From contig NC_051096.1 of the NCBI RefSeq assembly GCF_901709675.1, forward strand, positions 4,863,001 through 4,927,000: a stretch of 64,000 nt of DNA. The letters run 5' to 3'. The notes under the pieces are model-generated. The model saw only the letters and a program-made list of their open reading frames with translations. It made no database searches and was not told the DNA's origin. The position numbers and the translations under genes were made by a program. Of this stretch, positions 26,628 through 45,669 are shown one piece after another (within the stretch, counting starts at the first letter, position 1; each line of letters opens with the position of its first letter). This stretch comes from Syngnathus acus (lineage: Eukaryota > Chordata > Actinopteri > Syngnathiformes > Syngnathidae).

Positions 26628-29600
26628 CATTGTGAAAGTCTGGCCATCCGTGACATTTCCTTCTATCTCTGGGCTTTATATGGCATTTAGTGTATTTATG
26701 GAGACAATTGCAGCATTTAGCCTTGTGCTTTGTAGGCCTAAATTTTTTTGGGGATAAGTGGACATAATTCACCATAATTGGTTTTTGCTCCCAGACACAC
26801 AAAGTACCTCAAAGTGGGAGTATTTTTGGGCTGTGGTACCTGGATTTTGAGTTTAATTTAGTTTTCTTGAGCTAGCTAACTTATTGCATATCAGATCAGA
26901 TTGAAAACTGGAAGATCAATAATACACGTTTTTTTTTTTCCAAAAAGATCTCACCTGCCAGACGAGAGCTTCCGAGTCTTTGGCGACGGAAGCCAAGCAG
27001 ATGCTGAGGGTGACGGTGTGCGACAGGCAGGTGAGCGCGCTGGCCATGATGGCGCCCCTCATGGAGAAAGGCAGCATGGTGTAGACCACAAAGACGATGA
27101 AGAGGAAGAAGGAGACCTGCGAACACAAAGACAAATATCCAAATTGAGTTCAGACAGCTCTCATCAAAGCGTGACATCGTCCTTGTGGATTTCCTCCGCC
27201 GTCCGTCCACCCTTTCCTGTTGTGACGGCGACCGTCACAGCGAGGCCATCGTTTCAACCAGATGAACTCTGACCTTCCTGCCTCGTCCGTCTGTTGTCTT
27301 CCTGCGATCCGGGTTCAACCGAGATATTTTTGCTTGGATTTGATCAAATGACGGGAAAGAGTTTTTTTTTCTTTTTTGTATAGGTTGTCCGTTGCCACGG
27401 CAACCGAGAAGGCTGACGGTGGTGAAGCCTCCTGTAGATGGAGTGCGCAGCGTTCGGTAATTTTGGTGGAATTGACATTGGCAGTCCAATTTCAGGCACG
27501 TCACTCGCCGCCCCGGCCGAAGCCAGCTCGGCGTATTTCATCTCCGCCGTCGTCCCTCCTGGGTTCTAAAACACCCTCAAGATGGGAGCTGCAGCCGCCA
27601 TGACTTGACATGAGCTACCTTGATTACCTCTGATTGCAAAAATGGCATTGATTGAAATTTGTTTTGGGACCAATCAAAATAGAAAAAAAAAATTACACTT
27701 TAAGTGCCTGATGGAAACGAGGCAAAATGTTTGCAGGCCAGCCTAACAACATGTGGACTCATCTGCGTCCGAGCGGCCCTTCTCCCCAGAGAGACTATCC
27801 CTGCTCAGAAATTGAATAAAGCCGGGACTAAAAGGTTAATGGCGCTCGATGAGAGCTCGTACTGCACGTGGACGTGACCGAGCGACTCTGGCATTCTTCT
27901 CATCTGTTTGACAGCATTGCATTTGTCTGTTTGTGTGTACAGATTGCACGCTAGAAGTCCATATGCTTCTTTCTTTTGTTTGCTCTGTGGGCTCCGGTAA
28001 TCACCATCCAAGCAGCCCACTGAGAAGGGGCTGCAATTTCATTTTTTCTTCTTCTCCCATTACATATCCCACACCCTTTCCTTCCTTTTTCTTGAAGAAA
28101 GTCACAGTAGCCCACTCTATATTATGGCAGGTGTCCCAATAGTTTTGCTTACACCAGAGACCAGCTATAGAACGATTAATAATTCAGATTGATTACGCTC
28201 CCACAGGTGGCTGGTGATAAAAATATCTCCTGTCATGGAGGACGAAGTAAAGAATTGTCACTGTGGGGAGAGGAAATTTGGGCCTGAGCGTGTGCGGTGG
28301 GGGGGGGGAGTCTGCAGGGAACCGGGGGTGGGAGTCCGGAAGGGGCGGGGGCGCCGTCGGCAGGTGTGGAGAGGATAGGATTTGATAAATATGCGGAGAC
28401 AAGGTGCGAGATGGAGAAAATAGGATTCCCGAGAGAGCGAGTGAGTCTGGCGCGGAGGACGAATGTGTCTGACTGCTCCTTTGCTCGCATCAGACCTAAT
28501 TAAGATTTGTCACATGAGGAATTAATTTAGACGCACACACATCATGTAGACTGTAAAAACACGACTTACACAAATTCAGGTGCCTAATAGAAGCGTAATG
28601 ACAATTTTAGCATACCTGGTCCCAAGGGCTGAGGATCCCTCCGGAGAACATGAACAGGTAACCCATGGTGACCAGACACGCCCATATAAGGAGGGAGAAG
28701 AGGCGGAGCATACGCTTGAAAATTGACTCGATGCAGACTAGAATGAAGATGGACAAGAAGAGGAAAAGGGCCGTGGGCACCGTGATCAGAAAGGTCAGGT
28801 GGTCCTCGGTGTTCTGAGAAGAGGGAAACAAATTAGGGAAATGTTATTTAAAAAAATAAATCATGCTTTCTTTTCACCTTTGACCTAACAACGGAAACAA
28901 AATGCTGCGCTGGCTATCTTTTTCAATGCTAATGAGGCAAGTCGGCACAATATGACATAAACAGTTGAACAGACTGCGAGCAGATCGGCTAACAGACAGA
29001 CGCTCTAAGCCCGGAGAATGTGCAAGAGCATCACTTCTGCGCTCGCACGGTCAAAGTCAGCGTTTTTGACACTGTCAACACACACACATCATCCAATTAA
29101 TGCACTTGAAACATTTGGCTAAGCAGAATTTTCTCACCGCCCATTAAATTGTGTTAAAATAAGCAACAGAGGTGGCAAAAGTCAAAATACAGAAAATAAA
29201 AACTCTCGTAAAAGAAGTACCGATTCCCTTCTGTACTTAAAAAAAAACAAAAAAAAAACACAACAGTACAAAATGAGAATTTGAGGCGAGGCCTTGGAAA
29301 GTGTATTTGTGTAAGGTAGTATGAGTCATGGTCTGGCACCGGGGTCCCGCGGGACCCAACTACTGACGCCACAGCACTCTTTGCAGCTCAAGTGCACAAT
29401 AGAGGCTGGAAGTAAGGACTCGCCGCTTACGCCAGACACTCCAGTTATTAACTCAAGTATTTTAGCGCTTATCCTATTCAGCTAACGTGTGCACTTTGTA
29501 TATTTCCAATTACCTGCGCGTTTTAATGCATTGTATTATAATTATTTCACTCTGGGGGAACCTGGCTGCATTGATTTCGATGGTTGCGTCAAGAGGTTTG

Positions 29601-31824
29601 ATTCAAGTCGGGATTATAAGAGGACACATGCATGTCAACAAATATAACAATTTCAAGGGATTTATTTTTGCACTGAAAAGTGTAGATAAGCTCGAAAAGG
29701 AAATGGGACACTTCCTTGGGCAAACACACCCAAGCAACAAGCACGTACAGCATTTTTTTTTTTTCCCCAAAATGGGAGTACTTTCCATCCCCATAAAATC
29801 AAAATGCCATCAATCACAGGTTTGATAAAAATATAAAGTTTTGGGTGGTCTTGTAGATTTAAAAAAAAAATCCACTTCCATCTTCTGCAACTAATTTCCT
29901 GCCAATCTTCAAATCACAACTCGCCTGACTACACATCATCCAATAGTAATAAAATGGAAAAGTAATGAGTGAAATTCACATGCAATGTGGGAATACAGTG
30001 ACTGACATTTATTGATCCAGTTCAAAAAAAAGATTAATCCCACTCTACTAGGAAAAAAAAAGCTATTATAGAAGTGACATGAGAGAACCTCAGTGATGCA
30101 CAGAAAAAAAATGACAAAAAAAAAAGTGCCTGTGCATGTGACTCCATTAAAAACAACACTTCATAGACAATAGCTTGTGTTTACAGTCCAAACAATAGCT
30201 TTCTCTTGACCAAAGCACTAACGCCTGCGTAAGCGTGAACCGAGCTCTCACGCCGCCTCTCGATCCACTTGGCAATCCCGGCATTGTCGTTTTTAAAGTG
30301 GCGCTTGACAATCACACATAATAAACGGAGCACTCAAAACGCCATAGACAGGCTAACAAATAGCGTCGGTGTTGCTAGGCTTTAAACAGCAGAAATTTGG
30401 GGAGCACAAAAGGTGCAGCAACACATCTAGACAGAAATTTTTCTATTCTGCTACACTCACACTAACAACAAAACTTCCCATACATTTTCTCCGAGCAGGA
30501 TTTTCTATGAACCGAGTCAGACATTCACTTTTCCTGATGGCTCCATTAAAATTTAAAACAAAGCAAAACGGATGGAGCAGAGGCACAAGTTCATTCAACT
30601 TCAGGATAGTGTTATCAGGAGAACTGCTGCCTGACTGTGGGATTCATTCTCATGGTAGATTCGATGAGGAAAAACGAATTCTCAACAGTACAGAGTCACA
30701 CTTGGCCTGATTTAAATGGAAATATGGAACGATACGGATGCCAAGAGCTGTTAAACACGGGCCGGTCAGAACTGTTATGGATTATTATGAGGATTTACAA
30801 GCTCATGATGGAAAAAAAAAAAAAAAAGCAGCAATACTAAGCGCTATCGACTGCATTTTTTTCCCAGTTATATTTTAAGCACCACATTAGTTATATTCTT
30901 ATATTAGTTATATTTGCAAACTGTGTGTTGTGTTTTTATCAGTGCTATAAAAGTAATTTTTATGATTTTACCATTGGATAACATTATAAAACATTTTGTC
31001 TAATGCATTTTTAATTTTTATACATAAAGAGGCATATAATAATGATTACTGTTATGGTAAGTTCATCAAAGTAGTACTACTGCTAAATAATAATAATTAT
31101 AATGACAAAAATGAGTTTCATAATTTTGTTATGATCCGATTTGTCATTTCTAGTGCTCTAGTTTGCGGTCTTCATGGCATCAGATATATTACGCCTACAA
31201 ATAATACATCATAAAATATTCCTTGATATGCGCGTATTTATATTTAGATTTAGTTTGCGGTACATATTATACAAGACATAATAAATGATAAAATAATGAC
31301 ATTGAATTATGACAAGTCCCAAAGAGCTCAAATTAAGTGACTGCTAAAAAAAGCATTCACAGCCAATGAAACAAAGGCAAATTTAAAAACAGCCTCAAAG
31401 CTCTCAATCACAAAGCCGCCCTCTTTTGAACGCACACAATGTATTTCTCTTTCAAACTCATATTCATTTTTAAACATGTCATCAATTCAAAGACGGCCAG
31501 AGCGCGGGAACGGACGATAAAAAGTTCAAAACATGCCCGGTGGCGCTCACTCACCAGCCCCGAGGCGAAGAAGACCACCAGCAGCGCCAGGCAGGTTCCC
31601 ATGACGATGAGCAGCAAGAAGACGATGAGAGGATGCTGCTGGCTCATCCTGTAGTAGGACTCGTAGAGCCAGTCTTGCCGCTTCTCGCCCTCCGCGCACG
31701 TCTCACCCCCCTGGAAGCTCGGGCAGCCCTCCGCTCCCAAGCCGTCGGGCCCCTCGCCGCCCTCGGCCCCATCGTTCTTCTCCAGCAGGTAGCGTCCGCG
31801 GGTCCACAGAGCCTCCTCCCACAT
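15907..31824 (-). CDS. adcy2: Adenylyl cyclase type 2
   Basis: This integral membrane enzyme converts ATP to cAMP, and type 2 is stimulated by G-alpha-s plus Gbeta-gamma. Twenty-five exons join in frame to 1,126 aa: 31824-31555, 28813-28616, 27116-26955, 26355-26206, 25312-25164, 24642-24531, 24049-23922, 23544-23386, 23154-23022, 22776-22600, 22533-22493, 22424-22344, 22073-22004, 21519-21422, 21071-20987, 19672-19532, 19331-19182, 19098-18914, 18604-18520, 17198-17040, 16943-16797, 16725-16618, 16542-16428, 16362-16238, 16059-15907. Domains in order: cytosolic N-terminus, six-helix M1 (about 65-230), C1a with metal-binding Asp in YADIVGFT (D315) and ILGDCYYC (D359), C1b, M2 (about 610-858) with an NLTNGT glycosylation loop, and C2a ([28 protein letters not shown]). 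DWLYESYY and the C1b/C2 sequence identify type 2, not types 4 or 7. Intron 22 has a GC donor. Start: the MWEEA Met aligns with the mammalian MWQEA. Confidence 0.98.
20581..20819. mobile_element. Short inverted-repeat (MITE-like) element with a nested fragment
   Basis: The termini are inverted repeats of about 28 bases. The left end reads CGTATTTTCCGCACTATAAG and the right end is its complement, with a few changes outside that core. Internal copies of GTGCGCCTTATA add sub-terminal repeats. The centre (about 20690-20727) holds a GTCCAAAGTCCGGCCC segment that looks like part of a different dispersed element. It has no coding capacity and lies in adcy2 intron 15. Confidence 0.8.
22150..22320. mobile_element. 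Fragment of a hAT-like non-autonomous element
   Basis: This begins GGTGTCAAACTCAAGGCTCG and contains GGGGGCCAGATACGGCCCGC and the small hairpin GCCACATCATTTTATGTGGC, a combination common in fish and resembling hAT short elements. The matching right terminus was not found, so this is a partial copy in adcy2 intron 12. Family assignment is from memory of the sequence type. Confidence 0.5.
26596..26626. repeat. (GT)n microsatellite
   Basis: About 15 uninterrupted TG units lie in adcy2 intron 3. Shorter (CA)/(TG) runs occur near 36368-36389, 59388-59401, 62552-62573 and 62970-62991. Confidence 0.95.
28814..31554 (-). other. adcy2: adcy2 intron 1
   Basis: This is the longest adcy2 intron (2.7 kb). 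The part from about 30840 to 31330 is very AT-rich. I see no exon, RNA gene or clear transposon in it. Confidence 0.6.
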
Positions 31825-32992
31825 GGGTGTACGCCTCCAGGGGGGGCGGCGGGGGGGTCACGCCAAAGAAGTTTGGCTTGAATGTGATTGATGCACGGAT
31901 GAGTGGATGGAGATGCCAGCACTTGCTCCCCCCAGGGTTTCCCTCACATCCTCTCAGGACAGCATCACTGATGAGCTCCTCTTTTGGGGGGAGCCGGCCT
32001 CTCTCTGATTGACGTCCTCTCTGGCTTGCAGCGTGCTACTCCGCCGAGGTGCAGATGAGGACTGGGAGGGAGCGACTGTGTAGCTGGAAGGGAGGGGGGG
32101 GGAGGAAGAAAAATGAGAAAGGGAGAGAGGGGGTGTGGTGGGGGAGAGATTATGTATATGCATGTAGTCCGGAAAGAGCAGGGGGGAATAGAAAATGCTG
32201 TGAAACTGGCTGAGAGAGGGTATAAAAAAAAAAAAAAAAAAGATAGCAGCGGGTTGAGTGTGTGGAAAATGCCTTTTGAAAATGAGTGAGTGAGACAGGT
32301 TGTACCAGCGGTGCTCAAGCTCAAAGGTGGGAAATGTACTCACAGTCTGTACTTAAGTCTAAATATAACCAAAAAAATGGTGACAGCAGATTTGACTCCT
32401 TCACCTAGTAAAAAAAAAAAAAAAAAAAAAAGAAATCTATTGTAAAATGTCCTCAGTTATTTAAGTATGATTGAATTACTGTGATTGATATAAAGAGGGG
32501 GGAAAAAATATGAGAAGATGAAAAGAGGCCTAAAAAAGAAAAGGGAGGAAAAGGAAACAAAGTCAGGAAGGGAATAAAAAAAAAGCCTAATCAGGAAGAA
32601 AGCGAGCGAGAGAGCTGGAGGTGGAAGGAGAGCGGAGCTTCAAAAGGCGGGAAAATGCCGCTAATGAGGAGAAAGTCGGAATGCCATGATAGCCCATGTC
32701 AGAGGAAAACCAAAATAGCGTTTCTCGGAAGCAAAAGAAGAAATACATTATTAAAAAAAAAGTGGCGAGCTCTATGTATCAGTATGCAAAATAATCGATA
32801 GGAATTAAAAAAAAAAAATCTCTTCAGTCCAATGTGCAGCCAAAAAAAGTTTTCTGGACACTCATCATCCAGCTGCTCAAAGTAATGACCATAATGAGCC
32901 TTAATTTATTAGCTCAGTTTCGAACAACGTGCCAGATGTCGTCCTACTTCCCGGCTGTGGCGCACTAAAATCAAATAAAATGTTTTTGTTTT
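31825..32992 (-). other. adcy2: adcy2 5' flank
   Basis: Upstream of the adcy2 start codon is a G-rich stretch (GGGGGGGCGGCGGGGGGG near 31839-31857), followed by purine-rich low-complexity sequence and A-runs (32223-32241, 32410-32431). It may hold the promoter and 5' UTR, but no TATA box or firm start site could be recognised. Confidence 0.3.
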
Positions 32993-33143
32993 TACCGTAT
33001 TGGCCCGAATATAAGACGACCCCGATTATAAGACGACCCCCTCTTTTTCAAGACTCAAGTTTGAAAAAAGCCTTGACGACTCACCCTTTTTAAGTTTTAT
33101 TTCAATGAAAAATAACTCGTCTTATATTCGGGCCAATACGGTA
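32993..33143. mobile_element. 151-bp perfect inverted-repeat element
   Basis: The left end begins TACCGTATTGGCCCGAATAT and continues to 27 bases. The right end (33117-33143) is its exact reverse complement. An internal GATTATAAGACGACCCC partly repeats the left end. There is no open frame, so this is a non-autonomous DNA transposon. Its terminus resembles that of the 20.6 kb element. It lies between adcy2 and tent4a. Confidence 0.85.
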
Positions 33144-36100
33144 ATTCTGTAAGGCCTTAATAAAACCAAAAATACCCCCCCCCCCCACCTGAATGCAATG
33201 GTCTCTTCCCCATGTCCTCCTTGCTTGAGGTAACAACGAGCGATGTGCTCCCAAACCACATTCCGCCTACGTACTCGCTGGGTGTTGTGTTGCTATAAAT
33301 GGACTGAGAACACTTTATAAGCTTTGCAAACCATGTCACAAACAGGTGCGGCGGTGCCGACCCCCCCACGTACACACAAAAGCAGTGACAGAATGGGAAC
33401 ACGTGGAGGAACAGTGGCCTGAACATACTAATCCTGAACCAAACACCCTCCCACATGGAGTCACAGTGTCAGAATAAAGGACAAAGCGGCTAACCACACG
33501 TCAATGCTGCCTCCGAGCCGTAATTGCAATTGTCTCTGCAAATTGTCTGACTTTTCAGTTACCCTCAATTGGAACAAGTCATTTTTTTCTACCCCTGCAA
33601 GGCGTTCTGCATAACACAGAATTAAGCTAATTACCGTGATTATTCTTACAAAATAGACAAAAATGACTTTTTTTTAATTCACAATGATTAATTCTCTTTT
33701 GTTTTGCGGTAAAATTCAACTGGGGAGTTGACAAATAACTTGAAGCAAGCACTCTTAACCTCTTTATTGAAAAGCATGTGAGCAAGCGAGTGAAAGAAGG
33801 GTCTGCGTAAAAAGTATATATATATATATTTTTTTTATCAATCCAATGTGCTTAAAAGGGGATAAAAAAAAGAAATAAAATAGAGCAACATACTGAAACC
33901 AACCCACGAGTCCATGAATGTGATTCCAATTTGTCTGCTGCCTGCATGCGGCTCTTGTGAGCGGACACTTCAGCACACTAGGAGTCCCGATCAATGTGAA
34001 ATTGCACTCCAATTTTTCCCACCTCCTATATTATTCCTCTTCCCGAGACCCAATTGCTCCACACGCTTGTTAACAACAATGTCGGCTCACTAGACCGGAC
34101 AACTAGCAGGCCTATTAATTTTTTTTTTTTTTTTTTTTTAATAGACGCGAGAACAATGACAGCGAAGCCATGAGATGAATAATAAACACATGGTTGATAA
34201 TTATCCCCCGAATTGAAACATCCCCATTATTTCAGTATGTATACATTTTCTGACATTTTTAGTTTTGTGGTGTCGCGGGAGTTTTCTACTGTGTGTCATG
34301 GCTCAACAAAGGTCGGAAAACACGGCTATGGACAAATGTTTAGTGGCGCCACACACGTGGGAAATCAACAGAGATCAATGGCATGCGTCCAACACAAAGG
34401 TCAAACAAAATGATGTCACAATTGGAATGTGAAAGAGAGGATATTGTGGATTTGAGCTACTTACGTCAATTGAATTACCGATTACACGACTCAGCCAAGT
34501 GTTCTTTAAGTAGAGCGCGAGAGCTGATGAGCTCGGAAATAAGCCCACCTTGATGAGGGCAAAACGAGTCTGTGATTAAAGTAGACCGAGACGGCCTATA
34601 AATGCAGCAATCAAGGAAAGACAACAATGAAAGGAATTCATGAGGAATAATAAACTGATACCTGCCCAATTGAAAGCAAGGATTTTACCTTTAAATTCTA
34701 CTAAAACTTGCTTGAAATGTTTTAATTTCCTGCAATAAAAATCTGGAGAAATTGGAATATGAATGTTAATTTATCGCTATTCAATTAAATTCAACAAATT
34801 TACTAGTACATTTATTTAAAATAAGAAAAAACACGTTTAAAAAACACTCAAATGTGTTATACTGCATATTTGTATGGAAAGAAAAAAAAAAGTACGCTTT
34901 AATGACTATTTAAGCAAAATGTGCTACAATTGCACCATCTGGCGGTTAACGAGGAGAATTACACCTGGATTCACATTCAGCGTCTACAAATCAAAAACAA
35001 GGTTAGTTTTGTTTTTCCAAATGTAACAAAAGGTCAACAAGCATTTCACAGATGTGATATTCATACTTATAGAAATTATTATTCCCTCTTCATGGTTGCA
35101 ATTTCAAAACAAACCTGTAAATGGATCATTTTAGGATGACTCATGCAGTGATGAAGTAAAATAATATTTACAAAACTTACCCCAAAGCGGCCAATTTCGG
35201 AATTGGGAAAGCTGATTGGACATCATCATCACCAGGACAAAATGTGGACATTGAATGGCAGTTTTAAAATGTTTATTTAAAAAATAAAATAGAAAAACAT
35301 ACATACAAATTTCCAGAAAAACAGCCCCGAAACAAAAGCTGGCCGAGTGGTTTCTGGGTTACAACAATCAGACCGGATGAACTTTATATTGGTTGGGGTG
35401 GGTCCTTGGCTGCCACCTTTCTCCAAAATACAGCCCCACTTTTAAAACCCCTCGTCATATTTGTAACAGGAGAGATTACAATGCACCTCCGTGCACAACC
35501 TGCTGGTGCTCGCTTTTTGTTTCACTTCAGAACTCTAAATTCGAAGTAAGAAGTGAGATACCATACTGCATGAAGATGTTTGGCAACTCTGACCCAATCC
35601 AACAAACTACCCATCTCTAATTCCCAGGGCCCGACCAATTAAACTAGCCGATATTTGGCCTTTTAAAAAAAAACCTGATATAACCTTTTTTTAAAATGAT
35701 CGACCAATTAATTGTTTACCAGATATTTTCCCCTATCAAATATAAAAACTGGCCATTTCATTGCTGCTTCCAGACGAGGCTTTGTTTTAAGAATGGGCCT
35801 TGTAATCGAGCAAAACTGGATCATGAAAGATTTTTTTTAAAAAGTGGTGGGGGAGTCCATAATTCCAATTTGGGTGAGATCATTTCTATGTTGCTGATCA
35901 GCTCATGATCAGGTTCATCTGGATGGGGGGGGGGGGGTCAAATTGATGCTGAGTGGGCAGTTTTGTATCACGGGTCAGAGTTGCCTGGCGTTTTCTTCCA
36001 TAGAGGAAAAAAAAAAAAAAAAAGTTAAAACAGTGTAACAGCATTGAATGTCATTAACGTCATGTAAAAAGCTTGTCTGATGCTGCGCCGACAGAGAGCA

Positions 36101-37339
36101 AGTCGCATTCTGCGCGCATCGCGTTTGACTCCAAAAACCGTCCGAGACAATCCACACACTTAACGAGGTCACACACGCACACACTGCACAAGAATAAAAA
36201 AAATAACTCCTGTCCAGTCCAATCGTTTTCCTTAGGTGGGGAGGGGCGGGGGCACAATAATCCTCCAATGCACAAGACGTGACGCGATAATCGGAGTAAC
36301 CCACTTGCATAGAAATAACACGGGCGTGCGTGATGTCACGGCCTTTTCGCTTGTCCTTTCTGTGACCTCACACACACACACACACACACGGAGTAAACAC
36401 AAAGAAAGGCATTGCAAACAATTAGCGGAAGTACCTGGCGATTAAATATACACAAGATTCCTGAATGGAATCAATATATAATTCCCTTTAACTCAGGTCC
36501 TTTCATTAGGAGGACCACTCTCCTGCTTTTCCTTTTTTTTTTTTTTTTTTTTTTGGGAAGCGCCTTACGGCCAAGCACTTTCTAGTGCTAGCCCGGGCAC
36601 TGATTTACGGCTTCACACAGCCGGTCTTTTTTTTTTTTTTTTTTTGGGAATTTTAAAGTAAAGAAGCAGGAAAGGCAGTGACGGAAGAAATATGGCAGCA
36701 GAAAAGTCCACGATAAAACGATAGACAATTTTGAGGTTGCAAAAGCCAAAACACAATTACATCCTCTTATCCATATACGATCGCAGGGTGCTATTTTCTC
36801 AACACTCGACTGAACTTCCTCGGGGGATCGACTGGCTCGCCTCGTCTAGGAGGGGGGAAAAAAGTGAGGCTTACTGAGATAAGAGCTCCTCCGTAAAAGA
36901 AGAGGAGGGGGTCTTTGACCTGGGCTCCTTCTCACCCGAAAGGTTCTGTAAACAGAATGTAACAACTCTACAAAAATAAAATAAACTGTATAAAAATGCC
37001 TTTGCCATATACACACCAAATTAAATAAGCATTTCGGTTCTGAAAAGAAAAAAAAATATTGCACAAAACGGGAAAAAAAAAAAAAAAAAAGAACACTGAG
37101 CCTGGAAGGAGCTTTGCGAGGCTCCCGTCGGCGGCGCTTGAAAAACAAATCGAGACGAGCTCTGGAGGCGGAAATACTGACCGCAACATAATACTGAAAC
37201 GCTACAAGGCGGTGAACAAAAGGTCACGCTGAAGCGGAAGCAGAGCTGCAGGCTGCTTCACGTCGCGGCCGCTCCGCTCAAGTGAAAACTGCTGGTCTCC
37301 GTGAGGGGAGTGGGGGAGCGAGGGAGGGGTGACCAGTCT
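33144..37339. other. Intergenic region and tent4a 3' UTR
   Basis: There is no gene here on either strand. The part next to the tent4a stop (roughly 36500-37339) is the likely 3' UTR and contains long T runs (36533-36554, 36627-36645). The remainder is low-complexity sequence with a poly-T block at 34119-34139 and a poly-G run near 35926-35938. Confidence 0.4.
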
Positions 37340-43307
<5,968 letters not shown>

Positions 43308-43513
43308 TCAACTTGGTTCTCCGGTGACCCCCCCCTTGTTGGGTAGAACGCCAGCGAGCCCGTCGTGATGCCGTGTGCAGAGTCACCGACCCGAGAGATG
43401 TCCCTAAAGCGTCTCGGGGACTACGAAAATTACGCGTGCACCCGAGTTTGGACCATGGGTAAAGTCGCTCCCACTACGCCGCTAGATAGGGGGAAAAAGC
43501 TACGCTGATTTCT

Positions 43514-43560
43514 ATTGGGATTCAATATGGCGTATTCTCTTCAAATCTTCGCGCATGCGC
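43514..43560 (-). promoter_or_regulatory. tent4a: tent4a promoter motif cluster (CCAAT, YY1, NRF1)
   Basis: About 210-250 bases upstream of the start codon are, read on the gene strand, a palindromic NRF1 core GCGCATGCGC (43551-43560), a YY1 motif CGCCATATTG (43523-43532) and a CCAAT box (43514-43518). This combination is typical of TATA-less, CpG-type housekeeping promoters. The motifs are seen directly; function is inferred. Confidence 0.55.
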
Positions 43561-45669
43561 GGTAGCTGGGGACCCTTATTCAACCACTGCGCTCTCATTC
43601 GGAAGCCATCGTGAGGCCAGCTGCGGTACTACATCTGAATTTAAATACTGTAAATAAAAAAGGAAATCATTATTGTGCACGAATTAACATACATAACATA
43701 CATTATATTTGCATATATTTATCAAACACAATAAATGTACTGTGCAGTATTCTATACCTGTAAAATTATACAGGTACTGAATTTGCACAAGTTAAAAAAC
43801 TCTATAAATAATGTAATACTGCAGATTGTGGCACATGTCCAGCAGAACATAACTCACAACCCAATACACATAAAGGATGATGGAATATGAAATACTCATG
43901 TGGGTCATAATCTCAAACCTTTTATACGCTGCTCACGTACACCTGAGGCTCTCCAGTGACTATAAACTGAAACACTGAATAATCAGATTTCTAATCTAAT
44001 TTCTAGGTATCTCCATTCAGACACGTCTGTGCACGGCAGGTGTTGTCACGCATCACAAACACCCCCCAGTAACAGCCATCTCCCAGCCTGCACGTTTTGC
44101 GCTTCAACTGTATGATGGAGGCGAGGCATAAAGCTGCACCGTCTGGGAAAGGGAGTAGAATGTGCACCATAAAGGGGGAGTGAAGAAGGAAACCTCTTGC
44201 ATAATGTCTACACTCGACCCTGGCTGCTCACGTGTAGCATGTGACAGAGTCAAGGCAAAAAAAAAAAAACCCTGGAGCAAACTGTGTCAGATAGGATATG
44301 TGGCTCTCTTGTAACACACCCATGCAGGCATGCACGCAGCTGCTCACTCCCACTGAGTAAATAGACGCTTGCTTTCCCCTATCTTTAGCTTAATCTCACA
44401 CTGCAGCATGCCCGGGTATCAACAGCGACAGGATTCTTTCGTTGCATGAGGTTTGCGAATGCTGCGGCGCCTCTCTGTCATCGTTTATCGGATTACCCAC
44501 ATCGGTAAGGGCCGGACCGCATCTGACAGATGCGACGCAGGAGAGCAGCTTGCAGATCGGGCACGACAGTACTGTCGGATGGCGGGGATGGATTCATGCA
44601 GTTTGTTTTGCACTATGTGGCATGAATACTAAAGAGGCCCAACATATGTTCTGCAAACTGCAAGGCACTTTGAGTAAAACACAATGCTGCAGCTTTGCGT
44701 GAAGGTTATTTTAGATTTGCAGATGCGCTTTATTTCCCCCGGTTGTTGCAAAGTATTCCCTAAACATCCACGTTAGCTTGCACCAAACTCATTTTTGTTT
44801 GTTAATTTGCAGTTTCTCTCATAATTGAATTTAGAATGACAAAAATGTAATTTTTACAAATGTTCACCATGTAGTAATAAATAAGTAGATGATGTGATGG
44901 AGCATCTGTTCCCCGCCTCTCTCGCTGGCATGCATGTTAAATGAACTAATATGCTTCCCCTCAATCCTGTAGGCGTTGTGGTGTGTAGAAGTATGAATAC
45001 TGCATTTGGCGTCAACGCACAAACCACATAATTGCGAGAGTAAATCTTTCCCTTCGCGCCTGAAGACATGTCAAGCGGAATAGTGGTCTTGTAATACGGT
45101 GGCTCAAAAACAAATGGCATGAAGGATACCGCTTTCACTTTAAACTCCATTCGTGTGTACAAATGATAAATCACATTTATTTCAAAAACACTGCATAAAA
45201 AAAATCATAATAGTAACATGAACTTTCTCAGTCGTGTAGAGAAAGTCAGCACACATTTCAAAAAAGCGGTTAAGACGTTAAAAATGTGTGTGTGCTATTA
45301 GTTAAAATGGTACGCTTTAAATATTTGTCCTCTGTTGACCTGTGAATATTTACGGGGGGAAAAAAATGCAGATGGCACTTGCCGCAGGCACGCTGTGATT
45401 TAAGCTTCAGGTTACACTTCACTCAGTCCGGCCGCCTAAAAGGTCACCTGTAAGTTTTCATGTAAGTGCAAGTCCAGTTCTGTATTTTTGCCCCACCTTC
45501 CTCCTATGATCCTGCACTAGTTACTGTCTTGTGCACGCTTCGCAGCAGCCTCTCATAAATCACCCACAATCGCAAGTGTCAACCTCGACACAGTTCATTT
45601 CGAGCGGATGAGTTATTGGGTCGAGCGTATCGCCTGCTGCTACTGCGCTGTGCCATATTTGAGAATATT
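43561..45669. other. tent4a-srd5a1 intergenic region
   Basis: About 2.1 kb without a recognisable gene. An AATAAA on the minus strand near 44728-44733, and another near 45177-45182, could end the srd5a1 transcript. The rest shows nothing definite. Confidence 0.35.

Noticed and set aside
31954-32343. A Ser/Pro/Phe-rich 129-codon minus-strand frame upstream of adcy2
   Set aside because: It comes from purine-rich low-complexity DNA with poly-A runs; no domain and no splice link to adcy2 exon 1.
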